Of a stretch of DNA of 64,000 nucleotides, positions 55,401-63,198 are shown in pieces. The notes under the pieces were generated by a model that saw only the letters and a list, made by a program, of their open reading frames with translations, was not told where the DNA came from and ran no database searches. The translations under genes were made by a program, and so were the position numbers. How positions within the stretch are numbered: position 1 is the stretch's first letter; each line of letters starts with the position of its first letter. The stretch is from Alteromonas_E sp965248545 (GTDB lineage: Bacteria; Pseudomonadota; Gammaproteobacteria; Enterobacterales; Alteromonadaceae), in contig OZ252110.1 in the NCBI GenBank assembly GCA_965248545.1, positions 682,001 through 746,000 on the forward strand. Direction: 5' to 3'.

Positions 55401-55668
55401 AAGCCCCTTGATTCTCAAACAGTGGCGTCCAAGTTGTCATGTTGTTGGATGTTTTCCACAGATTTCCAGATGCAGTTGCCACGTAGAACTCATTGGTCCG
55501 GCCTGGGTTAACCGCTAAATCAGAAATCCGTCCGGAAATCATGGCTGGGCCAATGTTTCGCAACGGAATATTGGCTAATGGGTGTTTCTTATCATCTTTG
55601 CCCACGGCCTGCACTGGAGTGATTGATACAGTGAAAGCCAAGCAAAAAAGCAGTAGGGATTTTCGCAT
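52405..55668 (-). CDS. Secreted BNR/sortilin-type beta-propeller protein 3
   Basis: A 1087-residue exported protein; signal peptide MRKSLLLFCLAFTVSITPVQA. IPLRNIGPAMISGRISDLAV opens the propeller part. I count eleven Asp-box motifs, including SLDGGKSW, TKDGGKNW, TTDGGKTW, SWDRGQTW, SDDRGENW and SQDGGQNW. FGRGIYILDDYSPLR ends the propellers, then come a beta-sandwich (GLHRVAWDMHYPSSAPV) and a helical tail. It shares architecture, length and many motifs with propeller protein 2 and is its paralogue. AAGGAT precedes the ATG. Ligand and role unknown. Confidence 0.86.
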   Translation of the reverse strand: MRKSLLLFCLAFTVSITPVQAVGKDDKKHPLANIPLRNIGPAMISGRISDLAVNPGRTNEFYVATASGNLWKTSNNMTTWTPLFENQGAYAIGVIEMAPSDHNVLWLGSGENNSQRSVAYGDGVYKSLDGGKSWKNMGLKNSGHISQIWINPNDINHVLVASQGPLWSNGGDRGLYETKDGGKNWERILDIDIYTGINEFVVDPADFNNIVATSYQRRRHVWTLINGGPGSGIHKTTDGGKTWSRISAGLPKDHMGRIGIAMAPSSPQTLYAIVESNDEEKGVYRSENFGQTWQKRSSHMTSSPQYYNELVIDPKNPDRLYALDTFTKISEDGGKSFKSLSNQYRHVDDHALWIDPDDTRHLLMGGDGGMYESWDRGQTWRWANNLPLGQFYRAQPDNAEPFYNVCGGTQDNNSLCAPSRTDVIHGITNADWNIVIGGDGYKPQIDPNDPNIIYAQYQYGGLARYDRRTRERVSITPHPQMGENAYKWNWNSPLLLSPHKSTRLFYAAEKVFQSDDRGENWRIISPDLTRQIDRNQLKVMDRVWSVDTIAKNASTSMYGSIIALNESPLKEGLIYAGSDDGLISVTEDGGENWRTEDSFKGVPGMSLVEDIIASLHDEDVAYAVFDNHKRGDYKPYVLKTTNKGKSWKLISNNLPEWGSAHTIAEDHVDPNLLFVGTEYGLFFSQDGGQNWSQMKGKFPTIAVRDLEIQRRENDLVVGTFGRGIYILDDYSPLRTSKKSLDDNEATLFSIKDTWLYLEGYQYGGERKGSNGDSFYSADNPPYGAVFSYYLRDGYKTLQKQRREKEKEIEKDGGDTPYPSWDTLREEDKEEAPSIFLEVKDANGEVVRRVKAATSKGLHRVAWDMHYPSSAPVSLKKPSGYIPPWAIPPKGPIALPGEYTVTLKKRQFGKVSELSEPQSFTLKLLNNSEEITQDRAGLLAIQQRAANLYRSVRGASKAQGELKNRIMHLSAAIDLTPSATEEDAQAVRALKERLAQLSLLLSGDATVRARHEPVPWSVAGRTSSLYFAISGSQKAVSGNHLASLDIAEAEYTRVADQLKVLKEELIALESKLEGVGSPWTPGRIPTLE

Positions 55669-55948
55669 GGTGGTTAGATCCTTGTGGCTGGTGTGCCTGA
55701 TAATTGTTTTTAGTTGTTATAACATAACTCTTCGAAACTGCTATCCGATGTAACAGCTGGTCGGCGCAGAGAGTGATGCTCCGCTAATACTAGCAGCAAG
55801 ATGTCAAATGCCGCCATCTAATCACGAGCAACGGCAGGTATAACAGGATAGTTTTATTTACATGCATGGATCTAATGCGTTTAATCTATAGCTAATAGGG
55901 CTGGTAAGCTCATATGAGTACTACCGCCCCACGCTATTCTCGCGTACT
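55669..55948. other. Region upstream of propeller gene 3
   Basis: These 280 bases lie between the esterase stop and the propeller 3 start, both on the minus strand. The promoter of propeller 3 should be here. An AT-rich GTTATAAC palindrome lies near 55715. I see no gene. Confidence 0.45.
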
Positions 55949-56782
55949 TTATTCGGCCGCTAATATGCTTGCAAGCCACTTAATGCTGCGCACTCCGGTC
56001 ATTGGAAACGCGCTCGAATGACTACCATCTACAATGTCATGAATCACTGTCAACGCACTGTGGTTGGGAGTGTTAAGTAACGCTAAAAAAGTCTCAATGT
56101 GTTCACCACGTGAGAGCTCATCGCCTTCAGTACCACTCGACAAATAAACGTTTGCATCAAGCTTTGAGTCTTTAAAATCACCTTTAGCGATGCGCTCCGA
56201 CAGGCGCCTAAGAGCGGGGCTGCCAACAATATAGTGCTGAAACGTGTCCGGTGCAGACATCAAAATATAGGCACCAAACGAACCGCCCATTGAATAACCA
56301 AAATAGGTGCGATTACTTGCATCAGTCCGATACTGCGCCTCCACATAAGGAATGACATCTTGTCGAATAAATCTTAGGTGATGATCGGCTTGGCCAAATT
56401 GATACTTGGCTTGGTGATCGGGGTTATCTGATTGCGACATGGAGTAATCTCGATAGCGACTGAAGTGAGCATCCTCATGACCGAGATCGGTTTGCCAGGA
56501 TACGCCGACTAAAATGACCTCCTCGATGATAAAAGCCGTTGACGCAGATAAGATTTCCATATGCCAATCAGCATCAGTGAAGTAAATCACTGGATAGCGC
56601 TTTTCGGAGTTTTGCGCGTATCCTTCGGGCAACTTCACATACAGTTCGTATTGTCGCGACATGTGTCGATCTTGAATACCGACGGTTTCTGTTCCATTGA
56701 TACTAAAGGGTTTCAGCTCACCCGCATATGACTGAGATGCCGATACCAAGGTCAATATCATTAGCAGCAGTAACTTTTTCAT
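55949..56782 (-). CDS. Secreted alpha/beta-hydrolase esterase
   Basis: A 277-residue exported esterase of the esterase D/IroE type (PF00756-like). Signal peptide MKKLLLLMILTLVSASQSYA. The nucleophile elbow is YFGYSMGGSFGAY (Ser in GYSMGG), the likely acid is in the ELSRGEHIETF region, and the catalytic His in DGSHSSAF. IroE-like members hydrolyse ferric enterobactin-type siderophores; others act on simple esters. A TonB receptor and PepSY gene lie 4 kb away, but no direct operon link exists. Confidence 0.85.
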   Translation of the reverse strand: MKKLLLLMILTLVSASQSYAGELKPFSINGTETVGIQDRHMSRQYELYVKLPEGYAQNSEKRYPVIYFTDADWHMEILSASTAFIIEEVILVGVSWQTDLGHEDAHFSRYRDYSMSQSDNPDHQAKYQFGQADHHLRFIRQDVIPYVEAQYRTDASNRTYFGYSMGGSFGAYILMSAPDTFQHYIVGSPALRRLSERIAKGDFKDSKLDANVYLSSGTEGDELSRGEHIETFLALLNTPNHSALTVIHDIVDGSHSSAFPMTGVRSIKWLASILAAE

Positions 56783-57095
56783 CTAGGACTCTCCGTTGAG
56801 GTGATTTAATTCACGGCCAGAATATTTCCAGCCACATTAGAACACCTGAAAAACGTGTGAAATTTTGCTGATTTTTTGCTGACGTACCATATTCAGAGCC
56901 TTCACATGGCACCGCTCTGACTCCTTGGTTCACCAATTGGTACGATACAAACGTTCCTCGAGGCCGAGTAACCCGAATAGACTAGAAACCGCACAATGTC
57001 ACATTGATGTCGCCTTTTTGACACATCAATGTCGTTTCCTCGCGATTTAAAAGCGTCAAAATGTTACCTTTCTCTCACACTGAAGGTAGCGAAAC
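56783..57095. other. Divergent region between the esterase and XRE genes
   Basis: This region of about 310 bases separates the divergent esterase and XRE regulator genes. Its right half contains the paired ACAT-TG-ATGT elements described separately. The left half holds no obvious gene or dyad; the esterase promoter should be there. Confidence 0.5.
57001..57032 (+). promoter_or_regulatory. Candidate XRE operator with embedded -35
   Basis: ACATTGATGT (57001-57010) and its complement ACATCAATGT (57023-57032) are centred 22 bp apart, two helical turns. Each half is itself nearly palindromic. A perfect -35 hexamer TTGACA (57018-57023) runs into the second half, but no good -10 follows at 16-18 bases. 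It is 63 bases before the XRE gene. Confidence 0.5.
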
Positions 57096-57848
57096 ATGGA
57101 CATGCGAGTAGACAGTCATTTTTTGAAAGAACAGCGGAAAAATCGAGCTTGGAGTCAAAGCGAACTCGCTGAGATGACAGGCCTAAGCTTAAGAACAGTG
57201 CAACGAATTGAAAAAAATGGTACTGCTTCCCTCGAGTCTATCAAAGCCTTTGCAGCCGTATTTGAGCTTACGCCGGAGTCCTTTCAGACGCCCGTCAAGG
57301 CGTTAACAGACCAAACCTCTCTAACGCAAACACCCTCTTCGAATTGGGAACGCTGCCAGACATTCAAGTTAAGCGATCAGGCAATACAGATTTCTCTCTC
57401 AATTGCGATCCCTGCGTCACTGATTGCGTCATTCATGTTGCTGAGTAAGCTGCCTAATCTCGACTGGGTGCACGCGGTTAGATTGAGCTTGTTCAGTGAG
57501 CAACTACCCAATATTGTTCGAGGTACGGTTAACATAACGCTCGCACTGTTACCGATAATATTCATATCAATCTGTGTCGGATTTTGCTGGGATATATACA
57601 CACAACAGGGCGCTTGGCATTGGGCTAAAGACAGATTGAAACATCGGATAACATTCAGGTCGTTTTCCAATTCAATCCGAGCCAGATTGAAACGCGGCAC
57701 GGTATTATGCAAAAAACCAATGCTATTTTCATTGCTACTATTAAGCATTGCTACTGTCGGTATAGGGACAACAATGGAGCCATACCAAAAAGCAAACCTT
57801 AAGCGCTTTATCGCTCACGTCTTGCACATAGACAACACGCCGACTTAG
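57096..57848 (+). CDS. XRE-type regulator with membrane anchor
   Basis: A 250-residue protein with an N-terminal Cro/C1-type helix-turn-helix (about 8-62: LKEQRKNRAWSQSELAEMTG, LSLRTVQRIEKNGTASLES). Three hydrophobic segments follow, at about 93-114, 138-165 and 207-225, so the DNA-binding domain seems membrane-tethered. Such fusions are common in Alteromonadales and Shewanella and are little studied. GAAGG lies nine bases before the ATG. The paired dyad upstream suggests autoregulation, and the divergent esterase may be a target. Confidence 0.85.
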   Translation: MDMRVDSHFLKEQRKNRAWSQSELAEMTGLSLRTVQRIEKNGTASLESIKAFAAVFELTPESFQTPVKALTDQTSLTQTPSSNWERCQTFKLSDQAIQISLSIAIPASLIASFMLLSKLPNLDWVHAVRLSLFSEQLPNIVRGTVNITLALLPIIFISICVGFCWDIYTQQGAWHWAKDRLKHRITFRSFSNSIRARLKRGTVLCKKPMLFSLLLLSIATVGIGTTMEPYQKANLKRFIAHVLHIDNTPT

Positions 57849-57945
57849 TTAGCTACGACGACCAGAACTAAATCAGACAGGCATAAAGCTGGGGGTTAAC
57901 AACCGAGTTTCGCCCCAGCTTAGCTTATACGCTATTGCTGCGCCG

Positions 57946-58230
57946 TCACAACCTGTTATAGCGTGCACTGCGCGGACGCTTATTACCTACATGCTTAGGG
58001 GTTGACTTATCTGTAGCCGCTTTTGTCGCCTTGCTGTGGTCGCGCAAACACTCTAGGAAGGCGAGTTTTGCCTGGCGATGCTTGATTCTTGTTGATTCTG
58101 TACTTCGCGTTCTCAACTGAGTATTGAGTTCGTCCGCTTCTTCCTTGAGAGACTGACATGAATGCTGTTCGCTTGCTTGCGTAAAAGGTGTAAGAGATAT
58201 GCCGATGAATATGACTAGCCATTTGCTCAT
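57946..58230 (-). CDS. Small secreted protein of unknown function
   Basis: A 94-residue protein with a signal peptide (MSKWLVIFIGISLTPFTQA) and a short mature region that is charged and helical (EEADELNTQLRTRSTESTRI), ending in a basic tail (KHVGNKRPRSARYNRL). It has two cysteines (in HSCQSL and FLECLRD), which could form one disulfide. AAGGAT precedes the ATG. I do not recognise a family. It is convergent with the XRE gene. Confidence 0.6.
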   Translation of the reverse strand: MSKWLVIFIGISLTPFTQASEQHSCQSLKEEADELNTQLRTRSTESTRIKHRQAKLAFLECLRDHSKATKAATDKSTPKHVGNKRPRSARYNRL

Positions 58231-58528
58231 TGTGTTTTTAATCCTTTAAATAACATGAACCAACCCAGCAAATTCTGAAACAAATTTACTGTGCATGAAA
58301 CTGTCTATTGGTACTTTTCGCCGCGGACGTATGGTCATTGATAGGCGAATGAATCGAAATCAGACAACTCGATACGACGTAACTAAAGTGTAACAAGTCG
58401 CCGTTGTCTTTAATAGACATAACAGGCCTAATCAGTTGCGCAAATCTCTGCGTCACTTATGCGAAAAATTTCACTTCAAATTCACCCTGAGTGCTTAATT
58501 TTTATCTTTTTTTACAGTGGATAATTCT
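58231..58528. other. Divergent region between two small secreted-protein genes
   Basis: About 300 bases hold the promoters for both flanking divergent genes. I see no clear -10/-35 pair, strong dyad or gene. Confidence 0.45.
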
Positions 58529-59281
58529 ATGAGTAAGCAATCACGATGGGCAGCCATATTCCCGCTGGGTATGACTATCTCCACCTTATTAGCTGCGCCT
58601 GCAATCACGGCTGAACAGTTGGGGACTGTGTCACCGAATATACAAGTTAAAACTCAAATCAAGAACGCAATTAGCGCTTTCGAAAACACCGATAGAACGA
58701 CGTGGTCGTATTCTGTAAGTCGGTATGAAAACGAAGAGGGCGACATTAGCAGCAGCCTTGAAACCTTTACGCCCAATGATGAAGCAAGTAAACGTTGGCA
58801 GCTGATTGAAATAAACGGGACTAAACCTTCGTTAAAGCAACAAGCAAGCTATGCAAAAAAGAAAGCTAAGCAGTCCAAAGGTGAGGACTCACAACATTTT
58901 AGTCTTAGCCTCAATGAACTCATTGAGTTAAACAGTGTAAGTCTGAGTTCCGAGGACGATTTGAATTTTAAAGCAAGCTTCGACGTAAACCTCGAAAAGC
59001 TGGGTGAAGATGCCTCCAACCAATTAACCGGCACTCTGACATATAACAAAGCTGCAGGCTTCATCGAAAGAATAGACATCGTGAATTCAGTCCCCTTCAC
59101 GCCTATGTTTAGCGCCTCGATTGACGAGTTCCACATCAGCATGCAATTTATTAAAATTCATGATGCAATTTTACCGCAACAATATTCCTTAACGATGCAA
59201 GGCACTTTTGCATTCTTTACTGAAATCAATGAAACATCGCTCGATACATATGCCGATTATGTTTTGCACGATTTAAACTAG
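58529..59281 (+). CDS. Secreted protein of unknown function
   Basis: A 250-residue exported protein. The signal peptide is MSKQSRWAAIFPLGMTISTL with cleavage near TAEQ. The mature part is rich in Ser, Asn and acidic residues and looks like a beta-sheet protein (TTWSYSVSRYENEEGDISSS, FKASFDVNLEKLG, LTGTLTYNKAAGFIERIDI). I chose the ATG at 58529; a GTG four codons earlier lacks a ribosome binding site. No family recognised; a LolA-like outer-membrane sorting fold is conceivable but unproven. A strong terminator follows. Confidence 0.65.
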   Translation: MSKQSRWAAIFPLGMTISTLLAAPAITAEQLGTVSPNIQVKTQIKNAISAFENTDRTTWSYSVSRYENEEGDISSSLETFTPNDEASKRWQLIEINGTKPSLKQQASYAKKKAKQSKGEDSQHFSLSLNELIELNSVSLSSEDDLNFKASFDVNLEKLGEDASNQLTGTLTYNKAAGFIERIDIVNSVPFTPMFSASIDEFHISMQFIKIHDAILPQQYSLTMQGTFAFFTEINETSLDTYADYVLHDLN

Positions 59282-59297
59282 CACCGCTGCCAAAATG

Positions 59298-59328
59298 AAA
59301 AAAAGCCACTGTTAAGGTGGCTTTTTTT
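59298..59328. terminator. Bidirectional terminator before the ABC permease gene
   Basis: GCCAC (59305-59309) pairs with GTGGC (59317-59321), flanked by seven A and seven T that extend the stem. It lies between two convergent stop codons. Confidence 0.85.
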
Positions 59329-59354
59329 ATGTCAGAAACAATCAAATTGGAATA

Positions 59355-61838
59355 CTACTGTTCCTTGAGTAGCTCTCGCACAGAGCTAGTTAAGCTGCCT
59401 CGACTCGCGGCAATACCGATAAATGTAACGACCGCCATAATGACTGAGAGAGTAAAAAGCAGCCAAATGACATTGGGCGAATAGGTGAGTGAAAACTGTG
59501 ATTGATAAATCATCAGCCCACCCACGTAGGTACCGACAATTGCTCCCAATGCAGCGACCAGTCCGGTTGTTAGCCACTCGATAATATTCAACTTAAAACA
59601 CGTTGCTTGGTTAAATCCAAAGCTCATAATAATACTGTTCTTTTTCTTTTCTTTTTCCTCGAGAGCATGGCATGTTGAAAATATGACGATAAATGCGAGC
59701 AAAATGATGAGCGTTGCGAAGCCCGCGATGACTTTGGTAATCATTGCTAACGTGTTGTCGAAGCGAGAAGTTAGTTCCTGCAGAGAAGTCATACGTAGGG
59801 ATGGGAACTGCTCCCACAAGTCTTTCAGTAGGTTGAACTGGTGCGGTGCCAATTCGAGGCTCGCCATGTAAAAATGTGTTCCTTGGAGGTGCTCAATCGC
59901 CTGCGCAGGCATTTGCACCCAAAAAGTTATTGAGCCTGCTCCTGAGCGATAGGCGTGACTGGCAACTATTTCAAATGCTATAGAGCGCTGACCAACAACA
60001 AACGTTAAGGTGTCACCGATACTCAAACCAAGATCTAACATCACCTCTTCTTCTATCGAGATAACCTGCCAGTTCTTTTGATCTGACTCCCACCATTCCC
60101 CTTTTGTAAGTCTGTTATTGTTCGGGATTGCATTCGTCCAATGCAGACGAATAGGTCGTTGAAACGTTGCTAGACTTTCACTCGGAGAGGTAATTGCGTC
60201 ATTAAGAAACTGACCATTTACGTCAATTAGTTTGGCGTACATAAAGGGTTTCTCTTGACGAATTTGGATAGCATTTTGTTCAGCCCACGCGTTCACAAAG
60301 TCCCTCTGTTCCTGTGTCGCTTGTGATATGAGCAAGTTACCGTCATGCTCGCGTTGATAGGCTGACATTGTGTCACCTAAATCTCGCATCAACATAAGCG
60401 TAAACAACAGTAAGAATGCACAAAGACCAACGCCAAGGATTTGAGTGCTTTTGTTGACTAAGCGCTGCCTCATCATAAACAAGGCAAACGGTATCAAGCC
60501 AGAACCACTCTGCGTCAATCTCTCCCCTACCGTTAACACAAACCAACTCACCAGCAGTATCAAGATGATGCTCACCAACATTGCACCCAGCACCATAATC
60601 GTCAACAAACCGTTATCCGAGTAGTAGTAGGCGACCCCGAATAATATTATCGACGCGCACACTAGCTGCACGCCATAACTGTTTTTCTTAGTTACGCCGC
60701 TAAGCAGTTGTGCAACTGAGCTCTGTTTTAAGCCTAACCAAACTGGGAGTTGGAAAACCAATAAGATACAAAATACCGCTGCAAGGGAGCTAAACATCTC
60801 GGAAATGTCCCACTGCCAAGTCATGCCTTCAAACGTATCCGCTAACCAATGTATGAGTGCAGCATGCCCCACCCCCGAGAACACAATGACCACCGGTAAT
60901 ATACCAAGCGAACGAATCAGCCATTTAAACAAAGAGATTTGAAACCCCAGACCTTTACTGGCCCCCAGACTCATACTGACAGCCATAAAATGTTGTTCTT
61001 TGTGAGTTTGGACCCGAGTTAGCTGCTCTATCGCGATAGCAGCCATGAAAAACAAAATGATTGACGCTAGACCAAAAAAGTTTTCGGTGCGCTGCCAAAA
61101 CAGGGCAAGAGGATGTGCTCCTTGCTTGTGGACCAGCTGTGCTGCCGGTATCGATTGTTTCTGCCACTCGATAAGTTGATCGATTTGAGTCGAAGTGGCT
61201 GCAATTAAATACCGATATTGAACAAGTTCGTCGGGAAACTGGAGTTTGCGAAAATCTGCCAGATTGACCAGCGCACGCATATCGACATTGTGCCCTTCCA
61301 TTAACCTATCAGGTTCGTGCAGTAAAACCCGAGTCACAGTAAAGGATTGGTCAGCCAGAGATATAGATTGCCCAACATCTATACCCAATCCACCCAATAG
61401 ACGCGAGTCCAACCAAATCTCGCCGCTGGATGGGCCTGAATTGGCGACTTGTTCTGTTCCTCCCAACACTTCTGCGACGGTGACTTCCCCTTGCAACGGG
61501 TAGCTGCCGTCAACTCCTTTAAGTCGAGTTCGTTGCCAGTTGTCACCATGGGTAAGGGTTGTCGTAATCGATTGAGTAGAAGACGTTTTATTGGCAAAAC
61601 GCTGTAATTCAGACAACTGTGCAGCAGACAACGATTGATTGAAGCTGATAACGGCGTCAGCTCCTAGAAGCGCATTAAGGTTTTCTGTCAAAAATGATTG
61701 AATACTACTCCCGGTCTGATTCAACGTGACAATAAAGATCATCAACAGCGCTTGGGTCCAACGAAGAAACTGCAGGTGCTTGTAGCGTTTTTCTTGATTG
61801 TGAAATTGCCATGCCAGAGAAAGACTATTTACGCGCAT
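59355..61838 (-). CDS. FtsX-type ABC transporter permease (YbbP-like)
   Basis: An 827-residue inner-membrane protein with a single N-terminal helix (about 31-50) and two FtsX-type permease units (segments near 250-430 and 690-815), each with large extracytoplasmic domains. The size and its single ATPase partner match the YbbA-YbbP class, which exports or extracts lipophilic or envelope molecules. I start at the ATG at 61836-61838, which has GGGGGA upstream and overlaps the ATPase gene by ten bases; the frame extends 13 residues back. Substrate unknown. Confidence 0.87.
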   Translation of the reverse strand: MRVNSLSLAWQFHNQEKRYKHLQFLRWTQALLMIFIVTLNQTGSSIQSFLTENLNALLGADAVISFNQSLSAAQLSELQRFANKTSSTQSITTTLTHGDNWQRTRLKGVDGSYPLQGEVTVAEVLGGTEQVANSGPSSGEIWLDSRLLGGLGIDVGQSISLADQSFTVTRVLLHEPDRLMEGHNVDMRALVNLADFRKLQFPDELVQYRYLIAATSTQIDQLIEWQKQSIPAAQLVHKQGAHPLALFWQRTENFFGLASIILFFMAAIAIEQLTRVQTHKEQHFMAVSMSLGASKGLGFQISLFKWLIRSLGILPVVIVFSGVGHAALIHWLADTFEGMTWQWDISEMFSSLAAVFCILLVFQLPVWLGLKQSSVAQLLSGVTKKNSYGVQLVCASIILFGVAYYYSDNGLLTIMVLGAMLVSIILILLVSWFVLTVGERLTQSGSGLIPFALFMMRQRLVNKSTQILGVGLCAFLLLFTLMLMRDLGDTMSAYQREHDGNLLISQATQEQRDFVNAWAEQNAIQIRQEKPFMYAKLIDVNGQFLNDAITSPSESLATFQRPIRLHWTNAIPNNNRLTKGEWWESDQKNWQVISIEEEVMLDLGLSIGDTLTFVVGQRSIAFEIVASHAYRSGAGSITFWVQMPAQAIEHLQGTHFYMASLELAPHQFNLLKDLWEQFPSLRMTSLQELTSRFDNTLAMITKVIAGFATLIILLAFIVIFSTCHALEEKEKKKNSIIMSFGFNQATCFKLNIIEWLTTGLVAALGAIVGTYVGGLMIYQSQFSLTYSPNVIWLLFTLSVIMAVVTFIGIAASRGSLTSSVRELLKEQ

Positions 61839-62530
61839 GCGACATCCCCCCGATAACCATTCGAAACGGGCAGGCATTTACCATTGCCCAGCGTAAATGT
61901 CTGCTCGGCCCGACTGGCGAGTTCATTGCTATGTGTTACCAACACGAGTCCCGCTCCATTTCGCTCACAGCAACGAAATAGGGTGTCCGCGACCAAGGCA
62001 GCATTTTGCTCATCTAAATTACCGGTTGGCTCATCAGCAAAAATAAAGCGAGGCTCAAACACAAGCGCTCGAGCGATAGCCGCACGCTGTTGCTCACCAC
62101 CACTTAGCTGCTGTGGTTTGTGGTTTAAGCGATGCTCAAGGCCAACTTCCGAAAGCCAATCTCGAGCTGTATCAAGCGCATCTTTAATGCCTCTGAGTTT
62201 TAATGGCAATGCCACATTGTTCAATGTAGTTAACTCTGGCAGCAGATGAAATTGCTGGAAAATGAAACCGATTTGAGCGCGGATCGTCTCCATCGATGAG
62301 CCATGCCCTTGACTCACAAACTCAACCGCACCAGCGGTTGGCCTCTCCAGCCCTGATAGCAACATCAGTAAGCTGGACTTTCCTGCACCAGAGGGGCCAA
62401 TGACCGAGTAGGAACGACCTTGCTCAATCGTCATATGCACATCATCGAATAAATGGACTGTTTCCCCAGACGAATTAAAAGACTGAGACACTCCTTTGAG
62501 TTGAATACTGTCGGCTAACGAGCGCTGCAT
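61829..62530 (-). CDS. ABC transporter ATPase (LolD/YbbA-like)
   Basis: A 233-residue ATPase of the MacB/LolD family. Walker A GPSGAGKSS (about 44-52), signature LSGGEQQRAAIARAL and Walker B FIFADEPTGNLD are all intact. TTLNNVALPLKLRG is the family's Q-loop-adjacent segment. It is the first gene of the operon and overlaps the permease gene. Confidence 0.93.
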   Translation of the reverse strand: MQRSLADSIQLKGVSQSFNSSGETVHLFDDVHMTIEQGRSYSVIGPSGAGKSSLLMLLSGLERPTAGAVEFVSQGHGSSMETIRAQIGFIFQQFHLLPELTTLNNVALPLKLRGIKDALDTARDWLSEVGLEHRLNHKPQQLSGGEQQRAAIARALVFEPRFIFADEPTGNLDEQNAALVADTLFRCCERNGAGLVLVTHSNELASRAEQTFTLGNGKCLPVSNGYRGDVACA

Positions 62531-62766
62531 AGATACTTACCTTTACTTGACTGTCGAATCAGCAGTAAATCAAAGAGTGGTGAAATGGACGTGAAATCCG
62601 CACGTTTTCGGGTTAACACGAGCGCTCGCTTTGCTAAATCTATTTGGGTATCGCCGACAAGCAGGTAATAGATGAGGTTAGTTGATTAGCGTTTATTCCA
62701 ATCGCTTTGATAATAGTTGAGGTCTGTTCTAGTCTACTAAGTCCATACTTTTACCGTGAGACTAAA

Positions 62767-63198
62767 ATGAATAAATATCTATTTACTGCAAAAACCCTCA
62801 TGACTTCGATGTTTTTGCTATGCTTCTCAACGATGGCCTTTAGTTTTGACACGCCGGAGGCCGCAGTCAACTCTTACATCACGGGTGTTAAAACGGGATC
62901 AGGTGAGCATGTCATTGCTGCATTTTCGGAATCCGCTTCCATTCAATATTACGATCAGGATGGCCAATTCCGTGTTTACACCAGAGCAGACTTCGCAGAG
63001 TTAGTTGATTCAGGCAATCAATGGAATGCGCAGATTGACATTACCGCAATGAAAAAAACTGTGAACGCAGCCAATGCAACGGTTGAATTCACGTGGGGTG
63101 ATAACGGTGAAAAAGGGTATGTCGATTATTTAAATTTAATCTATGACGGGAAAAGCTGGAAAGTGACAGATAAAGTTGCGCAATTTGTTAATCGGTAA
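62767..63198 (+). CDS. Secreted SnoaL/NTF2-like protein
   Basis: A 143-residue exported protein. The start at 62767 is chosen for its signal peptide (MNKYLFTAKTLMTSMFLLCF, cleavage near AFS). The mature part has the NTF2-like fold: TPEAAVNSYITGVKTGSGEH, an IQYYDQDGQFRVYTRADF stretch, and YVDYLNLIYDGKSWKVTDKV. Proteins like this are often annotated as putative lumazine-binding or nuclear transport factor 2 family. No catalytic role can be assigned. Its end overlaps the convergent binding-protein gene by 11 bases. Confidence 0.75.
   Translation: MNKYLFTAKTLMTSMFLLCFSTMAFSFDTPEAAVNSYITGVKTGSGEHVIAAFSESASIQYYDQDGQFRVYTRADFAELVDSGNQWNAQIDITAMKKTVNAANATVEFTWGDNGEKGYVDYLNLIYDGKSWKVTDKVAQFVNR

Noticed and set aside
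44967..55668. Propeller genes 2 and 3 as a very recent tandem duplication
   Set aside because: They share layout and motifs but differ through most of their length and lie in opposite orientation 4 kb apart, so any duplication is old, or they were gained separately.
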